DNA from: Sphingosinicella sp041916975
GTDB taxonomy: Bacteria; Pseudomonadota; Alphaproteobacteria; Sphingomonadales; Sphingomonadaceae
Assembly (NCBI RefSeq): GCF_041916975.1
Contig: NZ_JAYRYK010000001.1
Location: forward strand, 1,860,001 to 1,924,000
Direction of reading: 5' to 3'
Length of the DNA: 64,000 bases
Notes under the pieces: model-generated
What the model was told of the DNA's origin: nothing
The model's input: only the letters and a program-made list of their open reading frames with translations
Database searches by the model: none
Translations under genes and position numbers: made by a program
Shown: positions 53,784-62,730 of the stretch, piece by piece
Layout: each line of letters begins with the position of its first letter
How positions within the stretch are numbered: the first letter of the stretch is position 1

Positions 53784-55160
53784 CTATGCGAAACGGTCTA
53801 TAACGTTCGCCAAATAGGGCAAAATATCTAACCGACTGCGGAAGTTCCAATGCGTCGATTCGTACCCCTTAAACTCCGGATCACGTTCATCGATGTCCGG
53901 ATCGCTGTAGTATCGAACGATATTCAGTAGCCGCTCACCTGAAAATTCGGCGGGCCAATCGCCCTTATTGATAAAGTCCTGTAGGTGAGCAGTGTTCACC
54001 CGCTCTCTTTTGATATCGGCAAACATCGCGGGATTTTGTGCCTTTATGACTGCCAGTAATGCAACAAGGCTCCCAGGTCTGAAACTATTTTGACTGAAAT
54101 CGATTTGCGCAAGAACGACATTAGTCGCCACCCGTTCAGCCTGCCGGAGCGACAAGTCGTAGGCGATTACAATTTGGGCCACACAATTGATGAGGTTGGT
54201 CCCGTCCGAAGTATTCGCCCCGGTCAACATCGTCTGCAGCAGGCGTGAAACATGGAGGCTGGCGTTCGTCGCTCTTCCATGTTGTGGGCGTTCTTCGAAG
54301 GGAATGAGGAAGTCGTAAAACTTCTGGATGTACTCCCCGGCCGCCTCGCCAACGCCATACCGCTTTTGGACAGACAATAGCAGGTGATTGAGATTCGTGA
54401 CGAGAAGGAAATGGACTCGCTCGGCTCGGAAGAAGTGCTTTAGGGTCTCCAGAACACCGAGCGCAAAGTCAGGGCGGCAGCGGTCAAGCTCATCGATGAT
54501 GACAACAAGGGATGGTGAAACTTCCTCTTTGTCCTTCTGAGTGGCTCCCTGATCGCCATCGAGTCTTTTTGCGAGTAGGCTCGGCAATTCCGCGAGGCTT
54601 GTACGAAGTGCTTCGAAATTAGCTTCGTCATCCGCTTGCTCCTCAAGCATAGCCTTCACGGCTGCCTCGGACATGTCGCCCAAGTCAGATACCACGGCCT
54701 CAGCAGCCGCGCTCAACTCTTTGAACTCTGCCGAGCCAATCAAACCTAGAGTTCCGGCTTTCACAGCAAGCTTTGCGGCAGGTGCGGCGATGATCTTCGT
54801 CGCGCGGGATGTAGCAGTGAGAAAACGATTATAAATACCCATATCGTGCGCCCGAGCTTCCTTCGCTGCCCGCACAAAAGCTGATGCTACCGCTCGGAAG
54901 GGGCTGTCCACGTAGTCAGCCGCAAAAGCGTCAAAATAGATGCAAGGGACACCGTGGCTTTCAAGGTGGCTATTCCACTGACGCACAAAGATGGATTTTC
55001 CACTTCCCCAACGGCCATCGAGAATCGAAACAGTGCCCTGCTCGAGATTGCCGTAGAGTTTCGTTAGCCGCTCGGCCAAATCACTCTTACTGAATGGATC
55101 GGTTTCGGCGTTGAAACCTAGCGCACAGAAATCGCTTGTCAGATCCACTCTGATCTTCAC
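53784..55160 (-). CDS. KAP family P-loop NTPase
   Basis: A 458-residue NTPase. Walker A is LDGRWGSGKS (47-56) and Walker B is VVIIDELDRCRPDF (219-232), followed by LGVLETLKHFFRAERVHFLL, the KAP signature. A hydrophobic stretch at about 119-143 could be the membrane insertion seen in many KAP proteins. KAP NTPases occur in phage-defence and plasmid-borne systems as well as eukaryotic signalling scaffolds. GC content is clearly lower than in purL and the peptidase gene on either side, so it is probably acquired. No obvious partner gene; it may act alone. Confidence 0.88.
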   Translation of the reverse strand: MKIRVDLTSDFCALGFNAETDPFSKSDLAERLTKLYGNLEQGTVSILDGRWGSGKSIFVRQWNSHLESHGVPCIYFDAFAADYVDSPFRAVASAFVRAAKEARAHDMGIYNRFLTATSRATKIIAAPAAKLAVKAGTLGLIGSAEFKELSAAAEAVVSDLGDMSEAAVKAMLEEQADDEANFEALRTSLAELPSLLAKRLDGDQGATQKDKEEVSPSLVVIIDELDRCRPDFALGVLETLKHFFRAERVHFLLVTNLNHLLLSVQKRYGVGEAAGEYIQKFYDFLIPFEERPQHGRATNASLHVSRLLQTMLTGANTSDGTNLINCVAQIVIAYDLSLRQAERVATNVVLAQIDFSQNSFRPGSLVALLAVIKAQNPAMFADIKRERVNTAHLQDFINKGDWPAEFSGERLLNIVRYYSDPDIDERDPEFKGYESTHWNFRSRLDILPYLANVIDRFA

Positions 55161-55243
55161 TTAAATCTCCAGCTTCAAGGTTTCATTTTTTTAAGGTCAA
55201 CAGGTTATCTCTTCAATACTGAGCTTAATCGACCCACTCCCCC

Positions 55244-56434
55244 TCAATTCGCAACCAACCGCCCGTACTTCTTCAAAATCGCCCGCAGTTCCGCGTGCGG
55301 CAGGCGCTGCACGGTGTAGCCGTTCGCTCCGGTCAGCGTTTCCGCCGCCACCAGCACGTTGGTGATCGCCTCTTCGGTCGCCTGCGTCGCGGCTTCGAAG
55401 ATCACCGTCAGCTTGTCGTTGGGCATCGTTTCGACGCTGATCACAGTGCCGCCCACGCTCTGCACATTTGGGTTCGCAGTGGAGAAGGCGACGAAGATGT
55501 CGCCCGAGCCATTGCTGCCCGCATCGCCCATGCGGCCCATGCCCGCCGCCGCGCGCTTGGCGAGGCGTTTCAGTTGATGCGGCAGCATCGGCGCGTCCGT
55601 CGCCATCACCACGATGATCGAGCCGTCGCCCGGCGCGACGGCGTTGTTATTCGCCGCCGCCGTCTTCACCCCGCGCGTTTCGGGGAGATACTTGCCCGCG
55701 AGTTCCTCGCCCACCGGCGCACCCGCCACGCGCAGCCAAGGCCGCATACCGAAGTTGCACTGCACGAGCACCCCGACCGTGTAGCTCTTGCCGTCCATCT
55801 CGACCACGCGCGACGCCGTGCCCGTGCCGCCCTTGAAGCCGAAGCACTGCATCCCGACGCCGCCGCCGACATTGCCCTCGGCCACTGGCCCGGTCGCGGC
55901 GGTCTGGATCGCGCGCATCGCGTGCTCGGGCTTCACGTGGAAGCCGTTGATGTCGTTCAGCATCCCGTCGTAGGTCTCGGCCACCACCGGCGTGAACCAC
56001 GCCCCCGGCCATTTCACGTCCGCAAGCCACCCCACCACCGCGTCGCGCACCACGCCCACGCTGTGCGTGTTGGTGATCATTACCGGGCCGTCGAAATAGC
56101 CGCGCTCCTCCAGCCACACCGTGCCGGTCATCTCCCCGGCGGCGTTGCTGGTTTCCCAGCCCGCGTACACCGGCGTGCGCGAATCCTTGCCGCGTGGCAG
56201 CACGGCGGTCACGCCCGTGCGCACCGGCCCCTTGCCGCGTTCGAGCTTGCCGTCGCCCGAGATCAGGCTGACGTAGCCGACCTCCACCCCCGCAACGTCG
56301 GTGATCGCGTTGTTCGCCCCCGGCTTCCCCGCGAACGGCACGCCAAGGTCACGCGCGCGCGGACCGTCCGCACTTGCCGCACCCGCCAGAACCATGCTTG
56401 CCGCGATGATCGCCGCAAAACGCCGATAGTGCAT
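55244..56434 (-). CDS. P1 family aminopeptidase (DmpA/BapA type), secreted
   Basis: A 396-residue Ntn-type hydrolase precursor with signal peptide (MHYRRFAAIIAASMVLAGAA). The family self-cleaves before a serine; here GDGSIIVVMATDAPMLPHQL puts the cut at Gly271-Ser272, giving alpha and beta chains with Ser272 as nucleophile. Other family parts are NNAITDVAGVEVGYVSLI and GNVGGGVGMQCFGFKGGTGT. Members are D-/L-aminopeptidases (DmpA) or beta-peptidyl aminopeptidases (BapA of Sphingosinicella). It could release N-terminal D-, L- or beta-amino acids. It stands alone here. Confidence 0.92.
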   Translation of the reverse strand: MHYRRFAAIIAASMVLAGAASADGPRARDLGVPFAGKPGANNAITDVAGVEVGYVSLISGDGKLERGKGPVRTGVTAVLPRGKDSRTPVYAGWETSNAAGEMTGTVWLEERGYFDGPVMITNTHSVGVVRDAVVGWLADVKWPGAWFTPVVAETYDGMLNDINGFHVKPEHAMRAIQTAATGPVAEGNVGGGVGMQCFGFKGGTGTASRVVEMDGKSYTVGVLVQCNFGMRPWLRVAGAPVGEELAGKYLPETRGVKTAAANNNAVAPGDGSIIVVMATDAPMLPHQLKRLAKRAAAGMGRMGDAGSNGSGDIFVAFSTANPNVQSVGGTVISVETMPNDKLTVIFEAATQATEEAITNVLVAAETLTGANGYTVQRLPHAELRAILKKYGRLVAN

Positions 56435-56500
56435 GTCGTCTCCCCTGCCCTGAATATCGGCAGAGCATAATGCCTTGATCGCGGAAGAAAACCTTGGCGG

Positions 56501-57169
56501 CTAGCTGCCGTTCACACACGCCCGCCGCACCTTCTCGTGCTGCGCGCGCGTCGCGCTCTCGCGGCGGGAGAATTCGGTGCGCAGGGCGTCGGCGCGGCCG
56601 GGGGGCTGGCACTGGCGGGCATAGTTCACGGCGGCGTCCATGAACGTGGGCAGCACGGCGTTCAGCGTTTCGAAGTTCGCCAGCATTTCGGTGCAGGCGG
56701 TCTGCTTGTCGGACCAGGCCTTGCGCGTATCGAAATCGGCGACCGCCGCCGCGCGCTGCTGCGCCGCCACCGCTGCTTCGCGCAGGGTCTTGCAGGCCAT
56801 CGTCTCGCGGCCACCCTCGGGGGGCTTGCCGATCACGCTCGCGTCGCTGGTGCCGAATTCGCGCGCCGCGACGCCGCGCAGGTCTTTCACGATGCCGCAC
56901 TGTTTGAGTACGGCCGTGCCCGCCGGAGCACCGATATCGATCTTCGCCTCGCCGTCCGTCACCACCGTGGAGCGGGGCGCGCCGTCCAGCGTCCAGTCCA
57001 CCACAGAGCATTGGTCGGTCGACGTGCGGATGGTGACGGTGTTTCCTTCCGTCAGCAGTTCGGCGCGGCAACCGCGCACGCGGATGGATGTGTCGCACGA
57101 TGGCCCCTCCGCCATCGCGGGCGCAGCCACGAGCAAAAGCGCAGCGAAGAGCAGCGACGACCGGATCAT
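56501..57169 (-). CDS. Secreted hypothetical protein, Cys-containing
   Basis: A 222-residue protein with a signal peptide (SLLFAALLLVAAPAMAEG). The mature N-terminal half has three or four cysteines (GPSCDTSIRVRGCRAEL and STDQCSVVDW) that may form disulfides; the second half is helical with TETRKAW-like DFDTRKAWSDKQTACTEML. No family recognised. ATG 57169 is preferred (57184 also in frame). It lies between the aminopeptidase and Hpt genes on the same strand. Confidence 0.65.
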   Translation of the reverse strand: MIRSSLLFAALLLVAAPAMAEGPSCDTSIRVRGCRAELLTEGNTVTIRTSTDQCSVVDWTLDGAPRSTVVTDGEAKIDIGAPAGTAVLKQCGIVKDLRGVAAREFGTSDASVIGKPPEGGRETMACKTLREAAVAAQQRAAAVADFDTRKAWSDKQTACTEMLANFETLNAVLPTFMDAAVNYARQCQPPGRADALRTEFSRRESATRAQHEKVRRACVNGS

Positions 57170-57225
57170 GCCCTGTTTCCCCATCGCTTGCAGATTAGCA
57201 CGCGCAATATGGTGCGTCTCGCGGG

Positions 57226-57705
57226 TCAGATGCGCCCGAAGCTCTGGTTGCCTGCCGCGCTGCGCACTTCGCCGCGGCGCTGAACGAGCGGGTTCGTCTC
57301 GCGCTCCAGCACTTCCATGGTGCGGCGGAACAGCGGCTTCAGCCGCGCGACGAGCACGAGCAGTTCGTCGGGCGTCTCCTGATGCTCCACACAGCGGCGC
57401 GCGCCCATTTCGATGCGCTCGGTGAGCTCGCCGAGCGTCATTGCGCCGAACTGGCGGGCTTCCGATTTCATCGTGTGCGCGGGCATCACCATGCGTGTGG
57501 CATTGCCTTCGCGCTGCGCGGCCTCGATCTCGGCGACGGCCTTGGCGCCGTCCTCCCCGAAATAGGTGATAATCTTGATGAACCCGGCGCCCATGGTGGC
57601 GCGCGTCTTCTCGAAGACCTCGATGTCGACCACCGGCAAACCGGGGTCGGTGATGTCCAGCTTTTCCACGCGCGCGATCCTTACCTTATTCTGCGCGAGG
57701 ATCAT
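57226..57705 (-). CDS. Histidine phosphotransfer (Hpt) domain protein
   Basis: A 159-residue protein. The four-helix Hpt core includes MGAGFIKIITYFGEDGAKAV and the phospho-site MPAHTMKSEARQFGAMTLGE, where the histidine is at about residue 76. Hpt proteins relay phosphoryl groups between hybrid kinases and response regulators; it may replace or resemble ChpT/ShpT-type shuttles, but it lacks a second domain. ATG 57705 is chosen; a longer open frame upstream is an artefact. No kinase gene is adjacent. Confidence 0.85.
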   Translation of the reverse strand: MILAQNKVRIARVEKLDITDPGLPVVDIEVFEKTRATMGAGFIKIITYFGEDGAKAVAEIEAAQREGNATRMVMPAHTMKSEARQFGAMTLGELTERIEMGARRCVEHQETPDELLVLVARLKPLFRRTMEVLERETNPLVQRRGEVRSAAGNQSFGRI

Positions 57706-57761
57706 CGGGCACGCGGGTAAAGTTTTGGTTTCCGCCGATGCTTGCCGAGGGGTTACGATCG

Positions 57762-59690
57762 CTATGGCAGGGCGAGGCCGAAGGTGGCGGGTGGTGGCTC
57801 GAAAAGGCCGGTAAAGCGCTGAAGTTGCGCCGCATCCCCATCGATGCGGAGGATGCCCTTCTGCACGGCGTCCGCCGCCTTCACCTGCCCGCCGACGAGG
57901 CCGAGGAACACGCGGCGCGGGCTGGTGAGCGTCACCGCCGGGGCCGCGCCCTCCGTCCACGGCTGATGCACAAGCACGCGGTTCCGCACGCTCACGAGGC
58001 GGCGCTCGCCGCTGTCGGCAAGCACGATGCCGATCGAAAGGTCCGCGCCGGCCGCCTTTTCGGGCGACAGGCGCACCGCCATCAGGTCGAGGAGGTCGGC
58101 AAGCGGCGTCGACATCGCAATTTCGGAGGTGTTCGCGCCGCCGCCGCTCGTCGAGAGGCCGCGCAGCTCGCGCGCGCCGGACAGGTAGATGTTGCGCCAC
58201 GGCGCGGTTTCGGTGGCCCATGCCATCTGTTCGAAACTGGCGGCGAGCATTTCGCGTGCGCGCATGTTCTCCGGTTCCGTCATCACGAGGTGGGAGAGGA
58301 GTTCCGCCGCCCAGCGCTCGTCGCCGGTTTTGCGCGCTTTCGCGGCCTCGGCGAGCACCTTCTTCGCGCCGCCCATCGCCGCGACAATGCGCTTGCCGCG
58401 TTCCACGTCGGGCAGCGGATCGAGGTGCGCGGGGTTGCCGTCGTAGTGGCCCATGTAGCGCTGGTACACGGCGCGGGCGTTGAACTTCAGCGAGCCGTAG
58501 TTGGGCCGGTTGAACCACGCGGCGCCCAGCTCCGGCGGAAGCTGGATCGCCTCGGCGATCTCGTTGCCGTTCAGCCCGGCGTTCATCATGCGCACGCTCT
58601 GGTCGTGCAGGTATTTATAGGCGTCGCGGTGCAGCGCCATGTAGCGGCGCAGCGTCTCGCCGCCCCAGCGCGGCCAGAAGTGCGAGGTGAACACAACGTC
58701 GCTCTTGGGCCCGAAGCGCGTGAGCGCCTCCGTCAGATAGTCCGCCCACACCTTGGCATCGCGCACAAGCGCGCCGCGCGGAGTCAGCACATTGTGCATC
58801 GCGCCGTTCGCGTTCTCGGCAAGGCAGAGTGCGCGGAAGTCCGGCAAATAGAAGTTCATCTCGGCGGGTGCCTCGGTGCCGGGCGTCAGCTGGAACTCGA
58901 ACCTCAACCCATCCACCTGCGTCGTCTCGGCCCCCGCCCGCACCGTATCGGTCGGCGCGATCAGGCTGTACGTCCCCCCCGCCACCACCGGCCCGATCCC
59001 CGCCGAAACGATCCCCTCCGGCCCGCGCTCCAGCATGTTCCCGAACATGAAGATGGCCCGCCGGCTCATCGCCGCCCCGGCGATCACGTTCTCCGAGGTC
59101 GCGTGCGCCATGAACCCGTCAGGCGCGTAAATCCGCACCTTCCCCGCCTTCACGTCCGCCTCGTCCACGATCCCACGCACGCCGCCGAAGTGGTCGATGT
59201 GGCTGTGCGTATAGATCACCGCTGAAACCGGCAGGTCGCCGATGTGCTTCCGGGCGAGCGCCATAGCGGCGCGCGCGGTCTCCACCGTCGTCAGCGGGTC
59301 GACGACGATGAGGCCGCTCTTGCCCCGGATCAGCGTCATGTTCGAAAGATCGAAACCGCGCACCTGCCAGATGCCGGGCACCACTTCGAACAGCCCGGAT
59401 TCGCTTACCAGCTGCGCGTTCCGCCACAGGCTGGGGTTCACCGTATCGGGCGCCGCGCCTGCGATCTTCGCGTCGTCGGCGAACGACCGGATCACACGGC
59501 CATCCGCCCCAAGCACATCTGCGTCCGGCCGGGCGAGAAGGCCGCGCCGCGCAAAATCGAAGTCCTCGGTATCGCCAAAGGGCAAGGCCGCCGCTGCCGC
59601 GCTGTTCGCAGCCTTCGTCGCCGCACTCGGTGCTTCCGCCACCGCAGGATGCGCTGCCGCAAGCGCCACCACGATCCAAAGGCGCATCAT
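57762..59690 (-). CDS. Alkylsulfatase-like metallo-beta-lactamase hydrolase (SdsA1/BDS1 type)
   Basis: A roughly 642-residue secreted enzyme with a signal peptide. The zinc site is IYTHSHIDHFGG (HxHxDH). The N-terminal WRNAQLVSESGLFEVVPGIW then QVRGFDLSNMTLI is typical of class III (metallo) linear alkylsulfatases, followed by a dimerisation domain with RKTGDERWAAELLSHLVMTE and a C-terminal SCP2-like lipid-binding domain (about 520-642). It hydrolyses primary alkyl sulfates to alcohol and sulfate. Start ATG 59690, after GGGAGG; the first ATG at 59714 precedes that site. Confidence 0.9.
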   Translation of the reverse strand: MMRLWIVVALAAAHPAVAEAPSAATKAANSAAAAALPFGDTEDFDFARRGLLARPDADVLGADGRVIRSFADDAKIAGAAPDTVNPSLWRNAQLVSESGLFEVVPGIWQVRGFDLSNMTLIRGKSGLIVVDPLTTVETARAAMALARKHIGDLPVSAVIYTHSHIDHFGGVRGIVDEADVKAGKVRIYAPDGFMAHATSENVIAGAAMSRRAIFMFGNMLERGPEGIVSAGIGPVVAGGTYSLIAPTDTVRAGAETTQVDGLRFEFQLTPGTEAPAEMNFYLPDFRALCLAENANGAMHNVLTPRGALVRDAKVWADYLTEALTRFGPKSDVVFTSHFWPRWGGETLRRYMALHRDAYKYLHDQSVRMMNAGLNGNEIAEAIQLPPELGAAWFNRPNYGSLKFNARAVYQRYMGHYDGNPAHLDPLPDVERGKRIVAAMGGAKKVLAEAAKARKTGDERWAAELLSHLVMTEPENMRAREMLAASFEQMAWATETAPWRNIYLSGARELRGLSTSGGGANTSEIAMSTPLADLLDLMAVRLSPEKAAGADLSIGIVLADSGERRLVSVRNRVLVHQPWTEGAAPAVTLTSPRRVFLGLVGGQVKAADAVQKGILRIDGDAAQLQRFTGLFEPPPATFGLALP

Positions 59691-59759
59691 CCCATCCTCC
59701 CTGTTTTGCGTCATGCTGCATGAATCAGGGGACGGCGCAAATGGCGAAGGTGACAGTGT

Positions 59760-59975
59760 CTAGGGAGTGCCCCGCTTGATGCGCCAGCGGAGCGTCCCCG
59801 TTTCCTCGGCGAAGACGCCCTGCTCACCCGCGAACGCCGGCACATCGCGCGCCGCGGCGGGATCATCGGCGACAAGCTCGAACTCGGCCGCCTCGGGATG
59901 CTCGCGGAGCGCACGCGCCAGCCGCAGCACGGGGAGCGGGCAACGCATTCCGCGCGCATCCACCCGCACCGTCAC
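59760..59975 (-). CDS. TusA/SirA-like sulfurtransferase domain protein
   Basis: A 71-residue protein: RVDARGMRCPLPVLRLARAL, then FELVADDPAAARDVPAF. The CPxP motif (here CPLP) is the active cysteine of the TusA family, which carries persulfide sulfur for tRNA thiolation or other sulfur transfer. The start is GTG 59975, two bases after the stop of the preceding gene, so the two are co-translated. It is shorter than E. coli TusA at the C-terminus. Confidence 0.85.
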   Translation of the reverse strand: MTVRVDARGMRCPLPVLRLARALREHPEAAEFELVADDPAAARDVPAFAGEQGVFAEETGTLRWRIKRGTP

Positions 59976-59977
59976 GC

Positions 59978-60871
59978 TCAGCGGATCTCGAACAGCTTGA
60001 TGCTCCGGCTCGCGTACAGATAGGCGAGCACGAGCGAGGAAAACAGCCGGCGCTTGCCCCGCCGCCCGCGCGCGATGAACACCCCTTCGGGATGCCGGTA
60101 GAGGTTGGGATAAACCTCCTCTGACTCCTCGACGAGTTGGTCCTTCGCGGCTGTGTCGAGGCCGCGCCAGCGCGAATAGGTGCGTCGCTGCCGCCGCCGC
60201 TCGCGCACCACCAGCCAGAGCACGGCCCCACCTGCCGCAAGACCGACACCCATCGCGAGGCCCGCGAGCCACTGACGGCCCTCGTGCGTTTCCACCTCGC
60301 GCGGCGTGGCGATCGCCTCATCCGGCAGCGCCTCGTCCTCATCCTCCGGGCTTTGCGCGTCTCGCGCTTCGGCCTGTTCGTGCGCCAGATACTCCTCGAC
60401 GCGAAGCCCCATCACCGCCTTGATAGGGCCGTCCGCAAGGCGCATCTGATCGATCGTACCATCGCCGCCCGAAACGAAGCCCTCGCCCGATGCGCCCACC
60501 GTGATCGCATAGAGCGGCCGTTCGGTGCATTTCACCTTCAGCGTGCGCGCGCGCGCAGAGGAGCGGAACACCTGATATTCGCGAACGCGCGGGCAGTTCA
60601 CATCAAGCTCGATCACGGCCGCCGAAACGAGCTTTTCCAGTTCCTCGTCCGCGGCCCCGCTTTTCAGCGCATGGAAAAGCCGCGTCGTTGCAGGCTGCAG
60701 CGCCAGGAGGCTGGGGTCCGGCTCGGTTTCAGCGGCAGGCCCCGCAGACTGCGCGGGTTCCAGCGTCTCCGGGTCACCATCGAGCACGGCTTCGGGAACG
60801 ACCGGAGGCTCGCCCGTCGCCACAGTCGGCGCGAGCATCAGCGCAATCGTCAAAAGAGCCGCGGATGGCAT
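59978..60871 (-). CDS. Hypothetical membrane protein coupled to the TusA-like gene
   Basis: A 297-residue protein with a signal peptide, a Pro/Glu-rich linker, a periplasmic domain (LDVNCPRVREYQVFRSSARA, VKCTERPLYAITVGASGEGF), an acidic linker and one transmembrane helix at about 206-224 (WLAGLAMGVGLAAGGAVLWL), then a basic cytoplasmic tail ending FEIR. No family recognised. It is two bases from the TusA-like gene, which suggests a shared sulfur-related or redox task; this is inference. Confidence 0.65.
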   Translation of the reverse strand: MPSAALLTIALMLAPTVATGEPPVVPEAVLDGDPETLEPAQSAGPAAETEPDPSLLALQPATTRLFHALKSGAADEELEKLVSAAVIELDVNCPRVREYQVFRSSARARTLKVKCTERPLYAITVGASGEGFVSGGDGTIDQMRLADGPIKAVMGLRVEEYLAHEQAEARDAQSPEDEDEALPDEAIATPREVETHEGRQWLAGLAMGVGLAAGGAVLWLVVRERRRQRRTYSRWRGLDTAAKDQLVEESEEVYPNLYRHPEGVFIARGRRGKRRLFSSLVLAYLYASRSIKLFEIR

Positions 60872-60944
60872 GGTGCTGATTGATACCGATGCCGCGGCGC
60901 TCTGTCAGCACGGAACAGCAACGATGGAGATAGCAGGGCCCCGC

Positions 60945-61295
60945 CTAAGCCGCTTTCGCTCGCAGGACGTTGCACAGCGCCCGGTCGAGCACAGACGTGG
61001 TGATGTGCCCATGCCGCGCGAGCCCGACGAGCCGTGCCTCGGTTACCGGGCCGAGAAGGGGGCGCAGGCCCGTGCGTAACATATCGACAAAGGCGGGTGC
61101 CCGTTCGGAAAGCACGCGCAGCTGATCTTCCGACAGCTGCCCCTCGGAAACCGCCTTCACTGCGGCATTGAAGGCTTCAGGGTCGGTGACGTGTGCCCGC
61201 GCCGCTGCCTCCAGTATCACATCCGCGCGTCTGGTGAGGAGTGTTCCTGCCTGCACCATGGCATTGATCTGGTTCGCAAACTCTTCCGGACCCAT
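60945..61295 (-). CDS. Hypothetical protein, helical
   Basis: A 116-residue protein starting MGPEEFANQINAMVQAGTLL; an upstream in-frame ATG at 61331 is less likely, as GGGGG sits before 61295. It is predicted almost fully alpha-helical (AAVKAVSEGQLSEDQLRVLS). No motif or family recognised. It stands alone between the membrane-protein gene and the decayed receptor locus. Confidence 0.55.
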   Translation of the reverse strand: MGPEEFANQINAMVQAGTLLTRRADVILEAAARAHVTDPEAFNAAVKAVSEGQLSEDQLRVLSERAPAFVDMLRTGLRPLLGPVTEARLVGLARHGHITTSVLDRALCNVLRAKAA

Positions 61296-61408
61296 ACACG
61301 ACCCCCGATTGATACCCAGCCAGCTAGGCATCTCCGCGCGCGCGGATAAGCCTCTCTCCGACCTTCCGGGCGAGAAACGCGGCAGACCGTTCGGGGCGAT
61401 GGCGGACG

Positions 61409-61443
61409 AAAAAGGACCGCCGCTGCAAATCCTGCAACGGCGG
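61409..61443 (-). terminator. Intrinsic terminator after the receptor remnant
   Basis: On the minus strand, CCGCCGTTGCA and TGCAGCGGCGG pair (one mismatch) around a 5-base loop, followed by TCCTTTTT. It lies 26 bases after the stop of the receptor pseudogene and was presumably its terminator. Confidence 0.8.
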
Positions 61444-61469
61444 CCAGGGACGGTGATGACACTGGCGAC

Positions 61470-62150
61470 TTAGAATTTCGCTGTTGTACCGATGTAGAAG
61501 TAACGGCCGATGTTGTCGTACGGCGAGCTTCCCGTCGGCGTCACTTGGTCACCCGTCACCATGTTGTAGGGCGGCAGGCGATCGAAGGCGTTGTCCACGC
61601 CCGCATAGAGGTTGAACCGCTCGTCCACGTCGAAACCCAGACGGAAGCTGTGGTAAAGACCTCGGGGAACCAGATCACCGGGAAGGCATCCGGGTTCGTG
61701 GGAGCCCGGCCCTGATGCGACAGCTGCGTCTCGTATTCCGTCGCAATCGTCTGACGACCGATATACTGGAGCTGGTAGCCGAAATCCCAGCGCCCGAAAT
61801 CGAGCGTCATCGATAGGCGGCCGCGCCATGTCGGATCTCCGAGTTCACTCTTCTGCCGGTTCGAGAATGTCGGATCGTTGATGTTGGTGAAATTGTTCCG
61901 CTTGATCACGTAGCTCGCCACGGCACGAAGGCTAAGATCCACCGAGGGGGAAACCGAGGTACGGTATGAAACGTCGAAATCGATGCCCGACGTTTCCGTC
62001 TTCGCGAAGTTGAAGGGCTGCTGGACGAACGAATTGCCGGTCGTCGCAAGCGTTACCGTCGAACCGGCGTGGTTGACGTTCGATTGTCCGAGGAAGGTGC
62101 CGTTGGGTTGCGATTGATCAGCGCACAATACTGATTATCGATCCCGCGCT
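61470..62150 (-). pseudogene. TonB-dependent receptor, C-terminal remnant with two frameshifts
   Basis: The minus strand encodes the last 220 or so residues of a receptor barrel: GIDNQYCALINRNP, then NGTFLGQSNVNHAG, TSGIDFDVSYRTSV, PTWRGRLSMTLDFGRWDFGY, and the end NLYAGVDNAFDRLPPYN, IGRYFYIGTTAKF. Frame shifts occur at about 62107 (one base lost before ACGG) and about 61655 (one T lost in a T run). The plug and most of the barrel are missing; the sequence switches to an opposite-strand amidohydrolase at about 62130-62150. Sequencing error could explain the shifts but not the missing N-terminus. Confidence 0.75.
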
Positions 62151-62575
62151 GCCACCGCGTGGGGCTTCCATCATTCTCGTTGAAAACGGGCGCATCACCG
62201 CGATCGGCGACGACATCGCGGTGCCAAAGGATGCGCGCACAATCGATCTTTCCGGCTACACGGTGATGCCGGGTCTGATCGACACGCATGTGCACCTCAC
62301 CTTCGACCCCAACGTTCGCTGGAACCCGGTCACCGAAACTCGCGAATACGCCGTGGCGATCACGCTGCATCATGCCGAAACGCTGGCGCGTGCCGGCTTC
62401 ACAACAGTGCGCGATCTCGGCCCTGACCAGTTCTTCAGTCAGGCGGCGCGCGACGCCGTTGCAGCAGGCCTGCACCCCGGCCCGCGCATCATCACGGCTG
62501 CGAAGCTCTCCATCATCGGCGGTCACGGCGAGCCCGCACGCATGAATCCGCGGCGCTCGGTTTGCCCGAGAGTCG
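62126..62575 (+). pseudogene. Amidohydrolase N-terminal remnant
   Basis: The plus strand reads TILIIDPALPPRGASIILVE, NGRITAIGDDIAVP, then MPGLIDTHVHLTFDPNVRW with the first metal histidines, and LHPGPRIITAAKLSIIGGHG. This is the first third of a prolidase/imidazolonepropionase-like amidohydrolase. There is no signal peptide or start codon before it, and similarity stops near 62550. The rest, with its later metal ligands, is absent, so it cannot be active. 62576-62730 holds no recognisable gene. Confidence 0.75.
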
Positions 62576-62730
62576 TACGTGCTGGGGTCGGTCAGGACCG
62601 TTCGACCCAGTATCATTCTGCCCATACACAATGCTGTGAGCACTGCCTGACACCCGCTATTTACCCGGCCTTCCATTTTTCAACGAACCAGAGCCTTGGT
62701 AACGCTGTTCTTCGACGAGCGTGTTATGAA

